This document shows positions 11,486 through 18,450 of a stretch of DNA of 64,000 nt, piece by piece (position 1 is the stretch's first letter; every line of letters begins with the position of its first letter). The stretch lies in the NCBI GenBank assembly GCA_963795555.1, contig CAWCHZ010000002.1, positions 682,001 through 746,000 of the forward strand, given 5' to 3'. The notes below the pieces were generated by a model. The model was not told where the DNA came from. It did no database searches and saw only the letters and a program-made list of their open reading frames with translations. A program made the position numbers and the translations under genes. Origin of the DNA: CAWCHZ01 sp963795555. Its GTDB lineage: Bacteria; Actinomycetota; Thermoleophilia; Solirubrobacterales; Solirubrobacteraceae.

Positions 11486-12310
11486 ATGGACGCCGCCGGA
11501 CGGCGAGCGCCGGCACCACCGCCCGGACGGCGCGTGCTGGCCCCACTGGAGCGGCGCCTGGCGCGTGTGACGCGGGCCGGCGACATCGGCGCCTACCGGC
11601 TGCTGAGCTGCACCGACCCGGGCGGGCCGCTGCCACACCCCGGGCAGTTCTACATGCTCGCCGCCGAGCAGCGTTGGGGTGGGGGCGAGGACGAGCGCCC
11701 GTTCCTGCCGCGCGCGCTGTCGTTCCTGCGCGCCGCGCCGGGGACGCTGAGCTTCCTGCTGGAGGACGTCGGCCCGGGGACGCACCGCCTGGCCGAGCTC
11801 GAGCCGGGCGATGGGCTCTGGCTGCTCGGCCCGCTCGGGGTCGGCTTCGCCGCGCCACGCCAGCGACGGTGGGCGCTGCTCGTGGGTGGGGGCATCGGGA
11901 TCGCTCCCCTGGCCGGCTGGCAGGATGCGCTTGGCGCCGCCAACGTCAGCGCGCTGCTCGGCTTCCGTGACGCCCGCTGCGCGCAGGCCGCAAGCCTGCT
12001 GGCCGCGCCGATCGTGACGACAGACGACGGCGCGGTCGGCCACCACGGTCCGGTCACCGAGCTGCTGATCGACGCCCTCGACGACCACCCGCACAGCGAG
12101 ATCTACGCCTGTGGGCCGCCAGCGATGCTGGAGGCGGTGCGGGCGCTGTGCGCACAGCGCACCGTGCCGGCGCAGCTGGCGCTCGAGGCCGGCATGGCCT
12201 GCGGCTTCGGCGCCTGCTTCGGCTGCGTCGTGCCAACCCGCTGCGGCCTGATCCGCCTCTGCGTCGAGGGACCCGTGCTCGACGCCGACGAGCTGGAGGG
12301 GGTGGCGTGA
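11486..12310 (+). CDS. pyrK: Dihydroorotate dehydrogenase electron-transfer subunit
   Basis: A 274-residue FAD/[2Fe-2S] protein that passes electrons from class 1B PyrD to NAD+. A ferredoxin-reductase-like FAD domain is followed by the NAD-binding motif GGGIGIAPL and a cysteine cluster with Cys239, Cys244, Cys247 and Cys259 (Cys253 lies between). Its presence shows that the adjacent PyrD is of the NAD-linked class 1B. The stop codon overlaps a GTG (GTGA, 12307-12310) that opens a small repeat-containing ORF before pyrD. Confidence 0.92.
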   Translation: MDAAGRRAPAPPPGRRVLAPLERRLARVTRAGDIGAYRLLSCTDPGGPLPHPGQFYMLAAEQRWGGGEDERPFLPRALSFLRAAPGTLSFLLEDVGPGTHRLAELEPGDGLWLLGPLGVGFAAPRQRRWALLVGGGIGIAPLAGWQDALGAANVSALLGFRDARCAQAASLLAAPIVTTDDGAVGHHGPVTELLIDALDDHPHSEIYACGPPAMLEAVRALCAQRTVPAQLALEAGMACGFGACFGCVVPTRCGLIRLCVEGPVLDADELEGVA

Positions 12311-12444
12311 GCGCCGGAGGCGCGGTCTCGGCGGCCTGGATGGCCGGCGTTGTCTCAGGGCGCCGACCGGATGGAGGCGCGGTCTCGGCGGCCTGGATGG
12401 CCGGCGTTGTCTCAGAGCGCCGACCGAATGGAGGCGCGAGCTGA
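12307..12444 (+). CDS. 45-residue repeat-containing linker ORF between pyrK and pyrD
   Basis: GTG 12307 overlaps the pyrK stop (GTGA) and the frame closes at TGA 12442-12444, which overlaps the probable CTG start of pyrD (CTGA). The 45-residue product contains two copies of a 19-residue unit, GGAVSAAWMAGVVSGRRPD and a near-identical second copy, plus the start of a third. I recognise no domain. Exact coupling at both ends suggests that it is translated, perhaps only to carry ribosomes from pyrK to pyrD. It may equally be a non-functional expansion tolerated because it is in frame. Confidence 0.5.
   Translation: MSAGGAVSAAWMAGVVSGRRPDGGAVSAAWMAGVVSERRPNGGAS
12316..12438 (+). repeat. 57-bp tandem repeat, 2.2 copies
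   Basis: Copies at 12316-12372 and 12373-12429 differ at two positions only; a third partial copy covers 12430-12438. The unit is 57 bp, a multiple of three, so all copies stay in one frame. Each unit begins GGAGG, and the last GGAGG sits 6 nt before the proposed CTG start of pyrD. The near-identity implies recent duplication. Confidence 0.9.
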
Positions 12445-13424
12445 CCGTAACCTTCTGCGGCCTCGCGCTGGCCCATCCGATCATCAACGCGTCGGGCACC
12501 TTCGACGCGCTCGCGGCCGAGCGCGCGTTTGGCCCGGCGCTGCGCGAACGCTTCCCGTTCGCGGCCTTCGTCTCCAAGACGATCACGCTCGCGCCGCGCG
12601 CAGGTAATCCGCCCCCGCGCCTGTGGGAGGCAGCGGCGGGGTTGATCAACTCGATTGGCCTGCCCAACCGGGGGCTCGCCGGCTACCTCGAGCACGACCT
12701 GCCGGCACTGACGCGACTGCTGCCCGTGCCGCTGATCGTCAACGTGATGGGCACCAGTCGTGAGGACGTCGCGAGGCTCGTCGCCGCGGTCGCCGAGCGC
12801 CCGGAGGTCGCGGCGCTCGAGCTCAACGTCTCCTGCCCGAACGTGCACAGCGGCCTCACGATGGGCGCCGACCCGCGCGAGACGGAGGCGCTCGTGCGGC
12901 ATGTGCGACCACTGACGGCAAAGCCGCTGATCGTCAAGCTGACGCCCAGCGCGAGCTCGCCGCCCGACGTCGCCGCCGCCGCCGAGGCCGCGGGCGCCGA
13001 TGCCGTCTCGCTGATCAACACGCTGCGCGCGCTGGCGCTCGCGCCCGCGAGGCGCTCCCACGACGCCACGCCAGCCGGAGCCGCGCCCGCAGGGGGGTTC
13101 CACCACGCCGTGTCGACCGGCGTCGAGCTTGCGGGCGGGGGCGCAGCCTGGCTTGGTGGAGGCAGCGGCGGCCTCTCCGGACCGGCGATCCGAACGATCG
13201 CGCTGGCCCAGGTCGCCCAGGTCGCGGCGCGTGTGAGCATCCCGATCGTCGGGATGGGCGGTGTTCAGCGCACGAGCCACGCGCGCGACCTACTTGCCGC
13301 CGGTGCGACGCTCGTGGCGGTCGGCACCGAGACCTTCCGAGACCCCCTCGCCGCCGCGCGGATAGCCGCCGAGCTGACCAACTCGTCAAGTGAGCAAACC
13401 CGCTGGAAAGCGACGCAAACGTGA
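12441..13424 (+). CDS. pyrD: Dihydroorotate dehydrogenase, class 1B catalytic subunit
   Basis: A 327-residue FMN enzyme oxidising dihydroorotate to orotate. The conserved N-terminus (FCGLALAHPIINASGTFD), the GLINSIGLPNRG segment, the NVSCPNV loop with catalytic Cys132 and the C-terminal FMN-phosphate motif GMGGVQ are present. The start is odd. There is no ATG, GTG or TTG in this frame until TTG 12642, which would remove about 67 conserved residues including ASGTF. CTG 12441 lies 6 nt after GGAGG and overlaps the upstream stop as CTGA, so I propose it as the start codon. The last 35 nt also contain a GTG-led frame running into mihF, not used. Confidence 0.88.
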   Translation: MTVTFCGLALAHPIINASGTFDALAAERAFGPALRERFPFAAFVSKTITLAPRAGNPPPRLWEAAAGLINSIGLPNRGLAGYLEHDLPALTRLLPVPLIVNVMGTSREDVARLVAAVAERPEVAALELNVSCPNVHSGLTMGADPRETEALVRHVRPLTAKPLIVKLTPSASSPPDVAAAAEAAGADAVSLINTLRALALAPARRSHDATPAGAAPAGGFHHAVSTGVELAGGGAAWLGGGSGGLSGPAIRTIALAQVAQVAARVSIPIVGMGGVQRTSHARDLLAAGATLVAVGTETFRDPLAAARIAAELTNSSSEQTRWKATQT

Positions 13425-13446
13425 AGAGGCGGCACGCAGCTTGCTC

Positions 13447-13463
13447 GACCTCAGGTTGAGGTC
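13447..13463. promoter_or_regulatory. Inverted repeat upstream of mihF
   Basis: GACCTCA-GGT-TGAGGTC, a perfect 7-bp inverted repeat, lies between pyrD and the mihF -10 box. Its shape recalls MerR-type operators, but it is not placed between -35 and -10. It could be a protein site or a small hairpin ending the pyr transcript (no T run follows). Confidence 0.35.
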
Positions 13464-13507
13464 AAGCCAAATTCCAAGATCCGGGTTGAACGCGCGCCAC
13501 GGATATG

Positions 13508-13513
13508 TAGACT
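13508..13513 (+). promoter_or_regulatory. -10 box of mihF (leaderless)
   Basis: TAGACT ends 8 nt before GTG 13522 with no Shine-Dalgarno between. It supports the chosen mihF start and gives this gene group its own promoter, separate from the pyr operon. Confidence 0.55.
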
Positions 13514-13521
13514 CGCTCGCC

Positions 13522-13866
13522 GTGCCGCTGGTGACCGAATCCGCCGCCAAGTCCTCCGCGGCGCCCGAGCGCTCGTTGCTGCAGCGGATGGAGGCGCTCA
13601 ACCGCGCGAACGAGATCCGCATCCGCCGGGCGACGCTCAAGCGGGACCTCAAGGGGGGCCGGATGTCGATCGCCAAGCTGCTGATGGACCCGCCCGACTA
13701 CGTCGAGACGGCAAAGGTCTTCGACATGCTGCTCGCCGTGCCCAAGTACGGGCGCGTGAAGGTCAACAAGATCCTCTCGCAGTGCCGCATCTCGCCGAGC
13801 AAGACGATCGGCGGCCTGTCCGAGCGCCAGCGCTCGGAGCTGGTGGAGCTGCTGCGCCGACGCTGA
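13522..13866 (+). CDS. mihF: Actinobacterial integration host factor (mIHF)
   Basis: A 114-residue nucleoid-associated protein. After a short variable N-terminus it has the mIHF core: a long basic helix (RMEALNRANEIRIRRATLKRDLKGG), the SIAKLLMDPP segment, and a helix-two-turn-helix DNA-binding part (VNKILSQCRISPSKTIGGL). mIHF bends DNA, aids phage integration and is essential in mycobacteria. The start GTG 13522 is favoured over an in-frame GTG at 13390, which would lie inside pyrD and add a non-conserved segment. The position before gmk and rpoZ is the classic actinobacterial order. Confidence 0.9.
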   Translation: MPLVTESAAKSSAAPERSLLQRMEALNRANEIRIRRATLKRDLKGGRMSIAKLLMDPPDYVETAKVFDMLLAVPKYGRVKVNKILSQCRISPSKTIGGLSERQRSELVELLRRR

Positions 13867-13886
13867 CCTCGGCCCGTGGCGCGCAC

Positions 13887-14483
13887 GTGACGCCCGCGGA
13901 GCCCGCGGCAACTCCGTGCGTGTTCGTGATCACCGGGCCATCGGGGGTCGGCAAGGGCACGCTGATCGGCGCGCTGCGCGCCCGCCAGCCACAGCTGGCG
14001 CTGTCGGTGTCGGCGACGACCCGCTCACCGCGTCCCGGCGAGTGCGATGGCGTCGACTACCACTTTCTCAGCGATCAGCAGTTCGACGCCGCGATCGCGG
14101 CCGGCAGCTTCGTCGAGCACGCCCGCTATGCCGGCCATCGCTATGGCACGCTGCGCGAAGAGCTCTCACGCCACCTCGAGGCTGGACGCCCGGTGGTGTT
14201 GGAGATCGAGGTTCAGGGAGCTCGCCAGGTGCGCGCGACGCTGCCGGAGGCGGTGCAGGTCTTCATCGCCCCGCCCTCGCTGGACGCCCTGCGCACACGC
14301 CTGGTTGGACGCGGCACCGACACGCCCGCCACGGTGCAGGCGCGTCTGCGCACCGCCGAGCAGGAGCTGGCCGCCCAGCCCGAGTTCGCGCACGTCGTCG
14401 TCAACGACCGCCTCGAGGACGCGGTCGACCAACTCGACGCGATCGTGCGCAGCGCGCTGGGCCAGCGTCCCGGCGCCCGCTAA
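13887..14483 (+). CDS. gmk: Guanylate kinase
   Basis: A 198-residue kinase converting GMP to GDP. The P-loop GPSGVGKGT is at residues 17-25; the GMP-binding SATTRSPRPGE and DGVDYHF motifs and the lid region follow. I use GTG 13887, which overlaps the TGA of a five-codon mini-frame (GTG 13876) behind mihF. GTG 13920 is a possible alternative that would leave only a few residues before the first strand. Confidence 0.93.
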   Translation: MTPAEPAATPCVFVITGPSGVGKGTLIGALRARQPQLALSVSATTRSPRPGECDGVDYHFLSDQQFDAAIAAGSFVEHARYAGHRYGTLREELSRHLEAGRPVVLEIEVQGARQVRATLPEAVQVFIAPPSLDALRTRLVGRGTDTPATVQARLRTAEQELAAQPEFAHVVVNDRLEDAVDQLDAIVRSALGQRPGAR

Positions 14484-14486
14484 ACT
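14481..14486 (+). promoter_or_regulatory. -10 box upstream of rpoZ
   Basis: TAAACT overlaps the gmk stop codon and would give a short leader of about 25 nt to the GTG of rpoZ, with a weak AAAGG ribosome binding site. Confidence 0.4.
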
Positions 14487-14518
14487 CCCTCGCCAACCAG
14501 GCGAAAGGCCATATTCCA

Positions 14519-14746
14519 GTGATCTCCCCACGAATCGACCGGCTGCTGGAGAACGTCGACTCCAACTACGCCGGCGTGCTCGTCGCCGCCAAACGCGCGC
14601 GGCAGATCAACTCCTACTACCACAACCTCGGCGAGGGCGCCTTCGACGAGTTTCCGCCTCCGATGGTGGAGACCCATTCGAAGAACTACCTGACGATCGC
14701 CCTCGAAGAGGTCGCCGCGGGCAAGGTCAAGTACCGCTACCGCTGA
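14519..14746 (+). CDS. rpoZ: RNA polymerase omega subunit
   Basis: A 75-residue omega subunit that chaperones beta-prime into RNA polymerase. It matches the actinobacterial form: RIDRLLENVDSNYAGVLVAAKRARQIN (the A-AKRARQI motif), then the PPMVETHSKNYLTIALEEVAAGKV segment. The start is GTG 14519. It lies between gmk and coaBC as in most actinobacteria. Confidence 0.93.
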   Translation: MISPRIDRLLENVDSNYAGVLVAAKRARQINSYYHNLGEGAFDEFPPPMVETHSKNYLTIALEEVAAGKVKYRYR

Positions 14747-14750
14747 GGCG

Positions 14751-16094
14751 GTGGCGCAGGAGGCGGCGGTGGCGCGGCTGCTGCTCGGCGTGACCGGCGG
14801 GATCGCCGCCTACAAGGCGCTCGAGACCGCTCGCCTTGCCGTGCTTGCGGGCCATGCGGTGCGGGTCATCCAGACCCCCACCAGCGAGCGCTTCATCGGT
14901 CGCTCCTCCTTCGAGGCGATCACCGGCGCCGCGGTGCTGGTCGACGACTCCGACCTGGACCCGGCTTGCGGCGCCTTCCCCGGCCAGCGGGCTCCCGAGC
15001 ACCAGCCGATCAGCCACCTCGAGCTGGTCCGCAACGCGCAGGCGTTCCTGATCGCCCCGGCGTCGGCGAACACGCTCGCGAAGCTCGCTCACGGGCTGGC
15101 CGACAACCTGCTCACGAACGCCGCGCTGGCGGCACGCTGCCCGCTCGTCGTCGCCCCGGCGATGAACGACGCGATGTACGAGCACCCGGCCACCCAGGAC
15201 AACCTCGCGCTGCTGGCGCGCCGCGGCGTCACCGTGCTCGAGCCGGGCGTCGGCGAGCTGGCCTCCAGGGGCGAGCGCGGCATCGGGCGCCTGCCCGAGC
15301 CCGAAGCGCTGCTCGTGGCATGGGAGGCTGCCGCGCGCGCGGCGCACGGCGGCGTCGAGGGCGCTGACGACCGCCACGGCCCCGGCGGTGCGCTCCAGCC
15401 CGCTGGCGGCCAGCGACCCGGCGGCGGAGCGCTCGACGGCATGCGCCTGCTGATCAGCGCCGGGGGCACGCGCGAGCCGATCGACGCCGTGCGCTTCGTC
15501 GGCAACCGCTCCTCGGGGCGCATGGGCTTCGCGCTGGCGAGCGAGGCTGCGCGCCGCGGCGCCCAGGTCACGGTGGTCGCCGCCAACGTCACGCTGGCGC
15601 GGGATCCCGCGGTGCAATACGTCGACGTCAGCAGCGCCGCCGAGCTCCAGGCCGCCTGCGAGCAGCGCTTCGCGGACTGCGACGTGCTGATCATGGCGGC
15701 GGCGGTCGCCGACTATCGCCCGCACAGCCCCGCCTCCGGCAAGATCAAGAAGCAGGCGGCGACCCTGTCGCTCGAGCTCGAGCGCACCACCGATGTGCTG
15801 GCCACGCTGGCCGCGCGGCGCGACGCGCAGACGATCGTCGGCTTCGCCGCCGAGCACGGCGCCGACGCGCTCGCCAACGCCCGCGCGAAGCTCGGCGCCA
15901 AGGGCCTCGACGCGGTGGTCGTCAACGACATCGCGCGCAACGACATCGGCTTCGACGCCGATAGCAACGAGGTCACGATCATCACGGCCGGCGGCGAGAC
16001 GCACGTCCCGCGCGCACCAAAGCCACACGTCGCGGCGGCGGTGCTGGACGCGATCGTCGCGCTGCGCGGCGCCGCGCACGCTCCCGCGGCCTGA
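14751..16094 (+). CDS. coaBC: Phosphopantothenoylcysteine decarboxylase/synthase
   Basis: A 447-residue bifunctional enzyme of coenzyme A synthesis. The N-terminal CoaC flavoprotein (residues 1 to about 195) has GVTGGIAAYK, the His-containing ISHLELVR, PASANTLAK and PAMNDAMY. A Gly-rich linker of about 30 residues precedes the CoaB synthase (from about 230) with SAGGTREPIDAVRF, NRSSGRMG, AAVADYRP, KIKK and FAAEHG. The start is GTG 14751, 4 nt after rpoZ. A second copy of the decarboxylase is not expected. Confidence 0.93.
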   Translation: MAQEAAVARLLLGVTGGIAAYKALETARLAVLAGHAVRVIQTPTSERFIGRSSFEAITGAAVLVDDSDLDPACGAFPGQRAPEHQPISHLELVRNAQAFLIAPASANTLAKLAHGLADNLLTNAALAARCPLVVAPAMNDAMYEHPATQDNLALLARRGVTVLEPGVGELASRGERGIGRLPEPEALLVAWEAAARAAHGGVEGADDRHGPGGALQPAGGQRPGGGALDGMRLLISAGGTREPIDAVRFVGNRSSGRMGFALASEAARRGAQVTVVAANVTLARDPAVQYVDVSSAAELQAACEQRFADCDVLIMAAAVADYRPHSPASGKIKKQAATLSLELERTTDVLATLAARRDAQTIVGFAAEHGADALANARAKLGAKGLDAVVVNDIARNDIGFDADSNEVTIITAGGETHVPRAPKPHVAAAVLDAIVALRGAAHAPAA

Positions 16095-16111
16095 GTGCTG
16101 GCAGCCGCGCC

Positions 16112-16117
16112 TAGAAT
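16112..16117 (+). promoter_or_regulatory. -10 box of the TPR gene (leaderless)
   Basis: TAGAAT ends 7 nt before ATG 16125 with no ribosome binding site between, which decides the start in favour of ATG 16125 over GTG 16095. Confidence 0.55.
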
Positions 16118-16124
16118 CAGCCCG

Positions 16125-16484
16125 ATGGAGGGTGCCTACGAGCTGTTCCGGCGCGGCATGAGCCTGTTGGAGGCCGGCGACTACCACGCCGCCGCCGTTC
16201 CGCTCGCCCAGGCGCGCGATCGCGAGCCCGCGTCGACATCCGTGCGCGAGGCGCTCGGGCGGGCGCTGTTCCACGCGCGCTGCTACCGCCAGGCGGCCGT
16301 CGAGTTCGCCGCCGTCGTCGACCGCGCGCCGACCAACGACTTCGCGCTCTTCTGCCTGGGCCGCTCGCTGCAGCAGCTCGGCCGCCACGCCGAGGCGCGC
16401 CGGCCGCTCGCGCTGGCCTGCTGTCTGTGCCCCGACCGCAGCGACTACCGGCTCTACCGCGACCGCGCTCGCGCCGCGGCCTGA
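16125..16484 (+). CDS. Small TPR protein
   Basis: A 119-residue, all-helical protein built from about three tetratricopeptide-like repeats (YELFRRGMSLLEAGDYHAAAVPLAQARDREP-type helices with conserved G-Y-A-A-P positions). No signal peptide or enzyme motif is present. TPR proteins act as scaffolds for protein contacts; the partner is unknown. The start is ATG 16125, supported by the -10 box. Confidence 0.75.
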   Translation: MEGAYELFRRGMSLLEAGDYHAAAVPLAQARDREPASTSVREALGRALFHARCYRQAAVEFAAVVDRAPTNDFALFCLGRSLQQLGRHAEARRPLALACCLCPDRSDYRLYRDRARAAA

Positions 16485-16588
16485 GCGCCGCCGGCGAGCG
16501 CAACCGCGTCATGGCGCGCGCCACCAGCGCGCGCCACCGCCTCCTCGCCCGAGCCGCGACCGGATCGGGCGCGATCGCGTCAGCGCGC

Positions 16589-16594
16589 TATCCT
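16589..16594 (+). promoter_or_regulatory. -10 box of the rimP-nusA-infB operon
   Basis: TATCCT, about 90 nt before rimP. The transcript would begin with a hairpin at 16595-16610 (GAAAGC/GCTTTC). Confidence 0.45.
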
Positions 16595-16680
16595 GAAAGC
16601 TGGAGCTTTCGAGCCGGGCCACGGCCGGCAGCAGTCATCGGGAGTGGGCGCTGGCCCACTTTTTTGTTGTAAGGAGGAGA
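16595..16680 (+). promoter_or_regulatory. Structured rimP leader
   Basis: The leader holds a 5' hairpin (GAAAGC-TGGA-GCTTTC, 16595-16610), a GC-rich stem with GCCGG/CCGGC arms and then a terminator-like hairpin, and ends with AAGGAGGAG at 16671-16679 before ATG 16686. Such a leader could switch between termination and read-through, or expose and mask the ribosome binding site. The regulator is unknown; the operon encodes NusA, which acts on exactly this kind of hairpin. Confidence 0.5.
16644..16665 (+). terminator. Intrinsic terminator / attenuator in the rimP leader
   Basis: GTGGGC-GCTG-GCCCAC followed directly by six T residues is a textbook intrinsic terminator in a genome of very high GC. 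It lies downstream of the predicted operon promoter and only 20 nt before rimP, so it either ends transcription conditionally (attenuation) or terminates transcripts from the TPR gene. Confidence 0.75.
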
Positions 16681-16685
16681 CACCA

Positions 16686-17102
16686 ATGAGCGCGATCCAA
16701 GATCAGATCGAGGAACGGCTCGCCGAGCTGGAGCCGGACGTCGAGGTGATCCTCGTCGACGTGCTCTCGGGCGGGACGGTGCGCCTCTTCGTCGACCACC
16801 CCGATGGCGTGACGCTGGACCTCTGCGCGCGCGTCTCAGATGCGCTCGCGTTCGTACGTGAGCACCACGCGCTCGAGGTCTCCTCACCGGGGCCGCGCCG
16901 GCCGCTGACCAAGCCCGACCATTTCCGCCGCTACCTGGGCGCGCGCGTGCGCGTGCGGACGCGCGCGAGCCACGCGGGGCGTTCGCGCTTCACCGGGGAG
17001 CTGGTCGGCGCCAGCGACACCGAGGTGACGGTGGCCGCCGACGGCGGCGTGGTCTCGCTCACCTACGACGACATCCAGCGATCCAACCTCTTGGGGGAGT
17101 AG
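16686..17102 (+). CDS. rimP: Ribosome maturation factor RimP
   Basis: A 138-residue protein with an N-terminal alpha/beta domain (VEVILVDVLSGGTVRLFVDHPDGVTLDLCARVS) and a C-terminal SH3-like barrel (YLGARVRVRT to LTYDDIQRSNLL), used in 30S assembly. The start is ATG 16686 behind the strong AAGGAGGAG. It is the first gene of the operon with nusA 4 nt behind. Confidence 0.9.
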   Translation: MSAIQDQIEERLAELEPDVEVILVDVLSGGTVRLFVDHPDGVTLDLCARVSDALAFVREHHALEVSSPGPRRPLTKPDHFRRYLGARVRVRTRASHAGRSRFTGELVGASDTEVTVAADGGVVSLTYDDIQRSNLLGE

Positions 17103-17106
17103 CCGT

Positions 17107-18402
17107 ATGTCCAAAGAGATCCTTGAAGCAGTCCGTGGCCTGGCGCGCGAGAAGGGCATCGCGTCCGAGAAGCTCATGGTCGCCCTCGAGGACGCGCTGC
17201 TGTCGGCATACAAGAAGACTCCCGGCGCGGCCAAGTACGCGCGCGTCGAGATGGACCGCGAGACCGGTGACTTCACGGTCTGGGAGCTGCTGATCCCACC
17301 GGAGCTCGAAGCCCAGCTGATCGTCGAGACGATCGACGAGGACACGACGATCGACCCCGAGACCGGCGAGCTGCGCGAGCCCGAGGAGCCGGAGATCGAC
17401 CCGGAGAAGTTCGCCCAGTACGCCGATCAGATCGAGACCCGCGACGTGACTCCGCACGACTTCGGGCGGATCGCCGCGCAGACCGCCAAGCAGGTGATCC
17501 TGCAGCGCATCCGCGAGGCCGAGCGCGACATGATGTACGAGGAGTACCGCGACCGCGTGGGCGAGCTGATCACCGGCATCGTCCAGCAGTCGGACTCGCG
17601 CTACACGCTCGTGCAGCTGCGCGAGCGCGTCGAGGCGCTGCTGCCCAAGTCCGAGCAGGTCGAGGGCGAGCGCTATGACCACTCCCAGCGCATCAAGGCG
17701 GTGATCAAGGAGGTCTCGCCGTCGACCAAGGGGCCGAGCATCATCGTCTCGCGGCGCGACCCCGAGTTGATCAAGTCGCTGTTCGAGCTCGAGGTGCCGG
17801 AGATCGCCGATGGGCTGGTCGAGATCACGGGCGTCGCCCGCGAGCCCGGCTATCGCTCGAAGATCGCGGTCGTCTCGCACGCCAGCGGGGTCGATCCGGT
17901 CGGCGCCTGCGTGGGCCCGCGCGGCTCGCGAGTGCGAATGGTCGTCTCCGAGCTGCGCGGCGAGAAGATCGACATCATCCCCTACAACGAGGAGCCCGCC
18001 CGCTTCGTCGCCAAGGCACTCTCGCCGGCTCGTGTGCGCGAGGTGCTCGTCGACGACGCCAACAAGCAGGCGACCGTCGTCGTCCCCGACGATCAGCTTT
18101 CGCTGGCGATCGGCCGCGAGGGCCAGAATGCCCGCCTGGCCGCCCGCCTCACGGGCTGGCGCGTGGACATCCGCTCCGAGACCGAGTTCGCCGCCGAGGA
18201 GGCCGAGCACGGCTATGACGAGGAGGAGACGCAGGGTCGCTGCGCGGCGATCATGACCTCGGGGCGCCGTTGCCCAAACGCGGCGCTGCCCGGGTCGCGC
18301 TACTGCGGGCTGGACTCCCACCAGGCGCTGGCGGCGATCGACTCCGACAACGTCGCCGATCTCGACAGCGCCAGCCAGAGCGCCGAGGGCACGCCGGCCT
18401 GA
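17107..18402 (+). CDS. nusA: Transcription factor NusA with zinc-finger-like C-terminus
   Basis: A 431-residue NusA controlling pausing, termination and antitermination. The N-terminal polymerase-binding domain (residues 1 to about 125), an S1 domain (about 135-200) and two KH domains (about 230-365, with ACVGPRGSRVRMV and LAIGREGQNARLAARL) are present. After the KH domains an acidic linker leads to Cys379, Cys389, Cys400 and His405, a C-x9-C-x10-C-x4-H arrangement of the small zinc-binding type seen appended to unrelated proteins. E. coli-type AR repeats are absent. The usual following ylxR gene is missing. Confidence 0.93.
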   Translation: MSKEILEAVRGLAREKGIASEKLMVALEDALLSAYKKTPGAAKYARVEMDRETGDFTVWELLIPPELEAQLIVETIDEDTTIDPETGELREPEEPEIDPEKFAQYADQIETRDVTPHDFGRIAAQTAKQVILQRIREAERDMMYEEYRDRVGELITGIVQQSDSRYTLVQLRERVEALLPKSEQVEGERYDHSQRIKAVIKEVSPSTKGPSIIVSRRDPELIKSLFELEVPEIADGLVEITGVAREPGYRSKIAVVSHASGVDPVGACVGPRGSRVRMVVSELRGEKIDIIPYNEEPARFVAKALSPARVREVLVDDANKQATVVVPDDQLSLAIGREGQNARLAARLTGWRVDIRSETEFAAEEAEHGYDEEETQGRCAAIMTSGRRCPNAALPGSRYCGLDSHQALAAIDSDNVADLDSASQSAEGTPA

Positions 18403-18435
18403 GCCGCGGCTCGCTCGGGTGCCGGCGGGGCCTTC

Positions 18436-18441
18436 TAGACT
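18436..18441 (+). promoter_or_regulatory. -10 box before infB
   Basis: TAGACT ends 9 nt before the infB ATG and there is no Shine-Dalgarno, so infB probably has its own leaderless transcript in addition to read-through from nusA. Confidence 0.45.
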
Positions 18442-18450
18442 TCAGCGTCG

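Noticed and set aside
12642..13424. pyrD starting at TTG 12642
   Set aside because: It would lose the conserved N-terminal strand and the ASGTF motif of the FMN barrel.
13390..13866. mIHF starting at GTG 13390
   Set aside because: The extra 44 residues overlap pyrD, are not conserved in the family, and lie upstream of a good -10 box.
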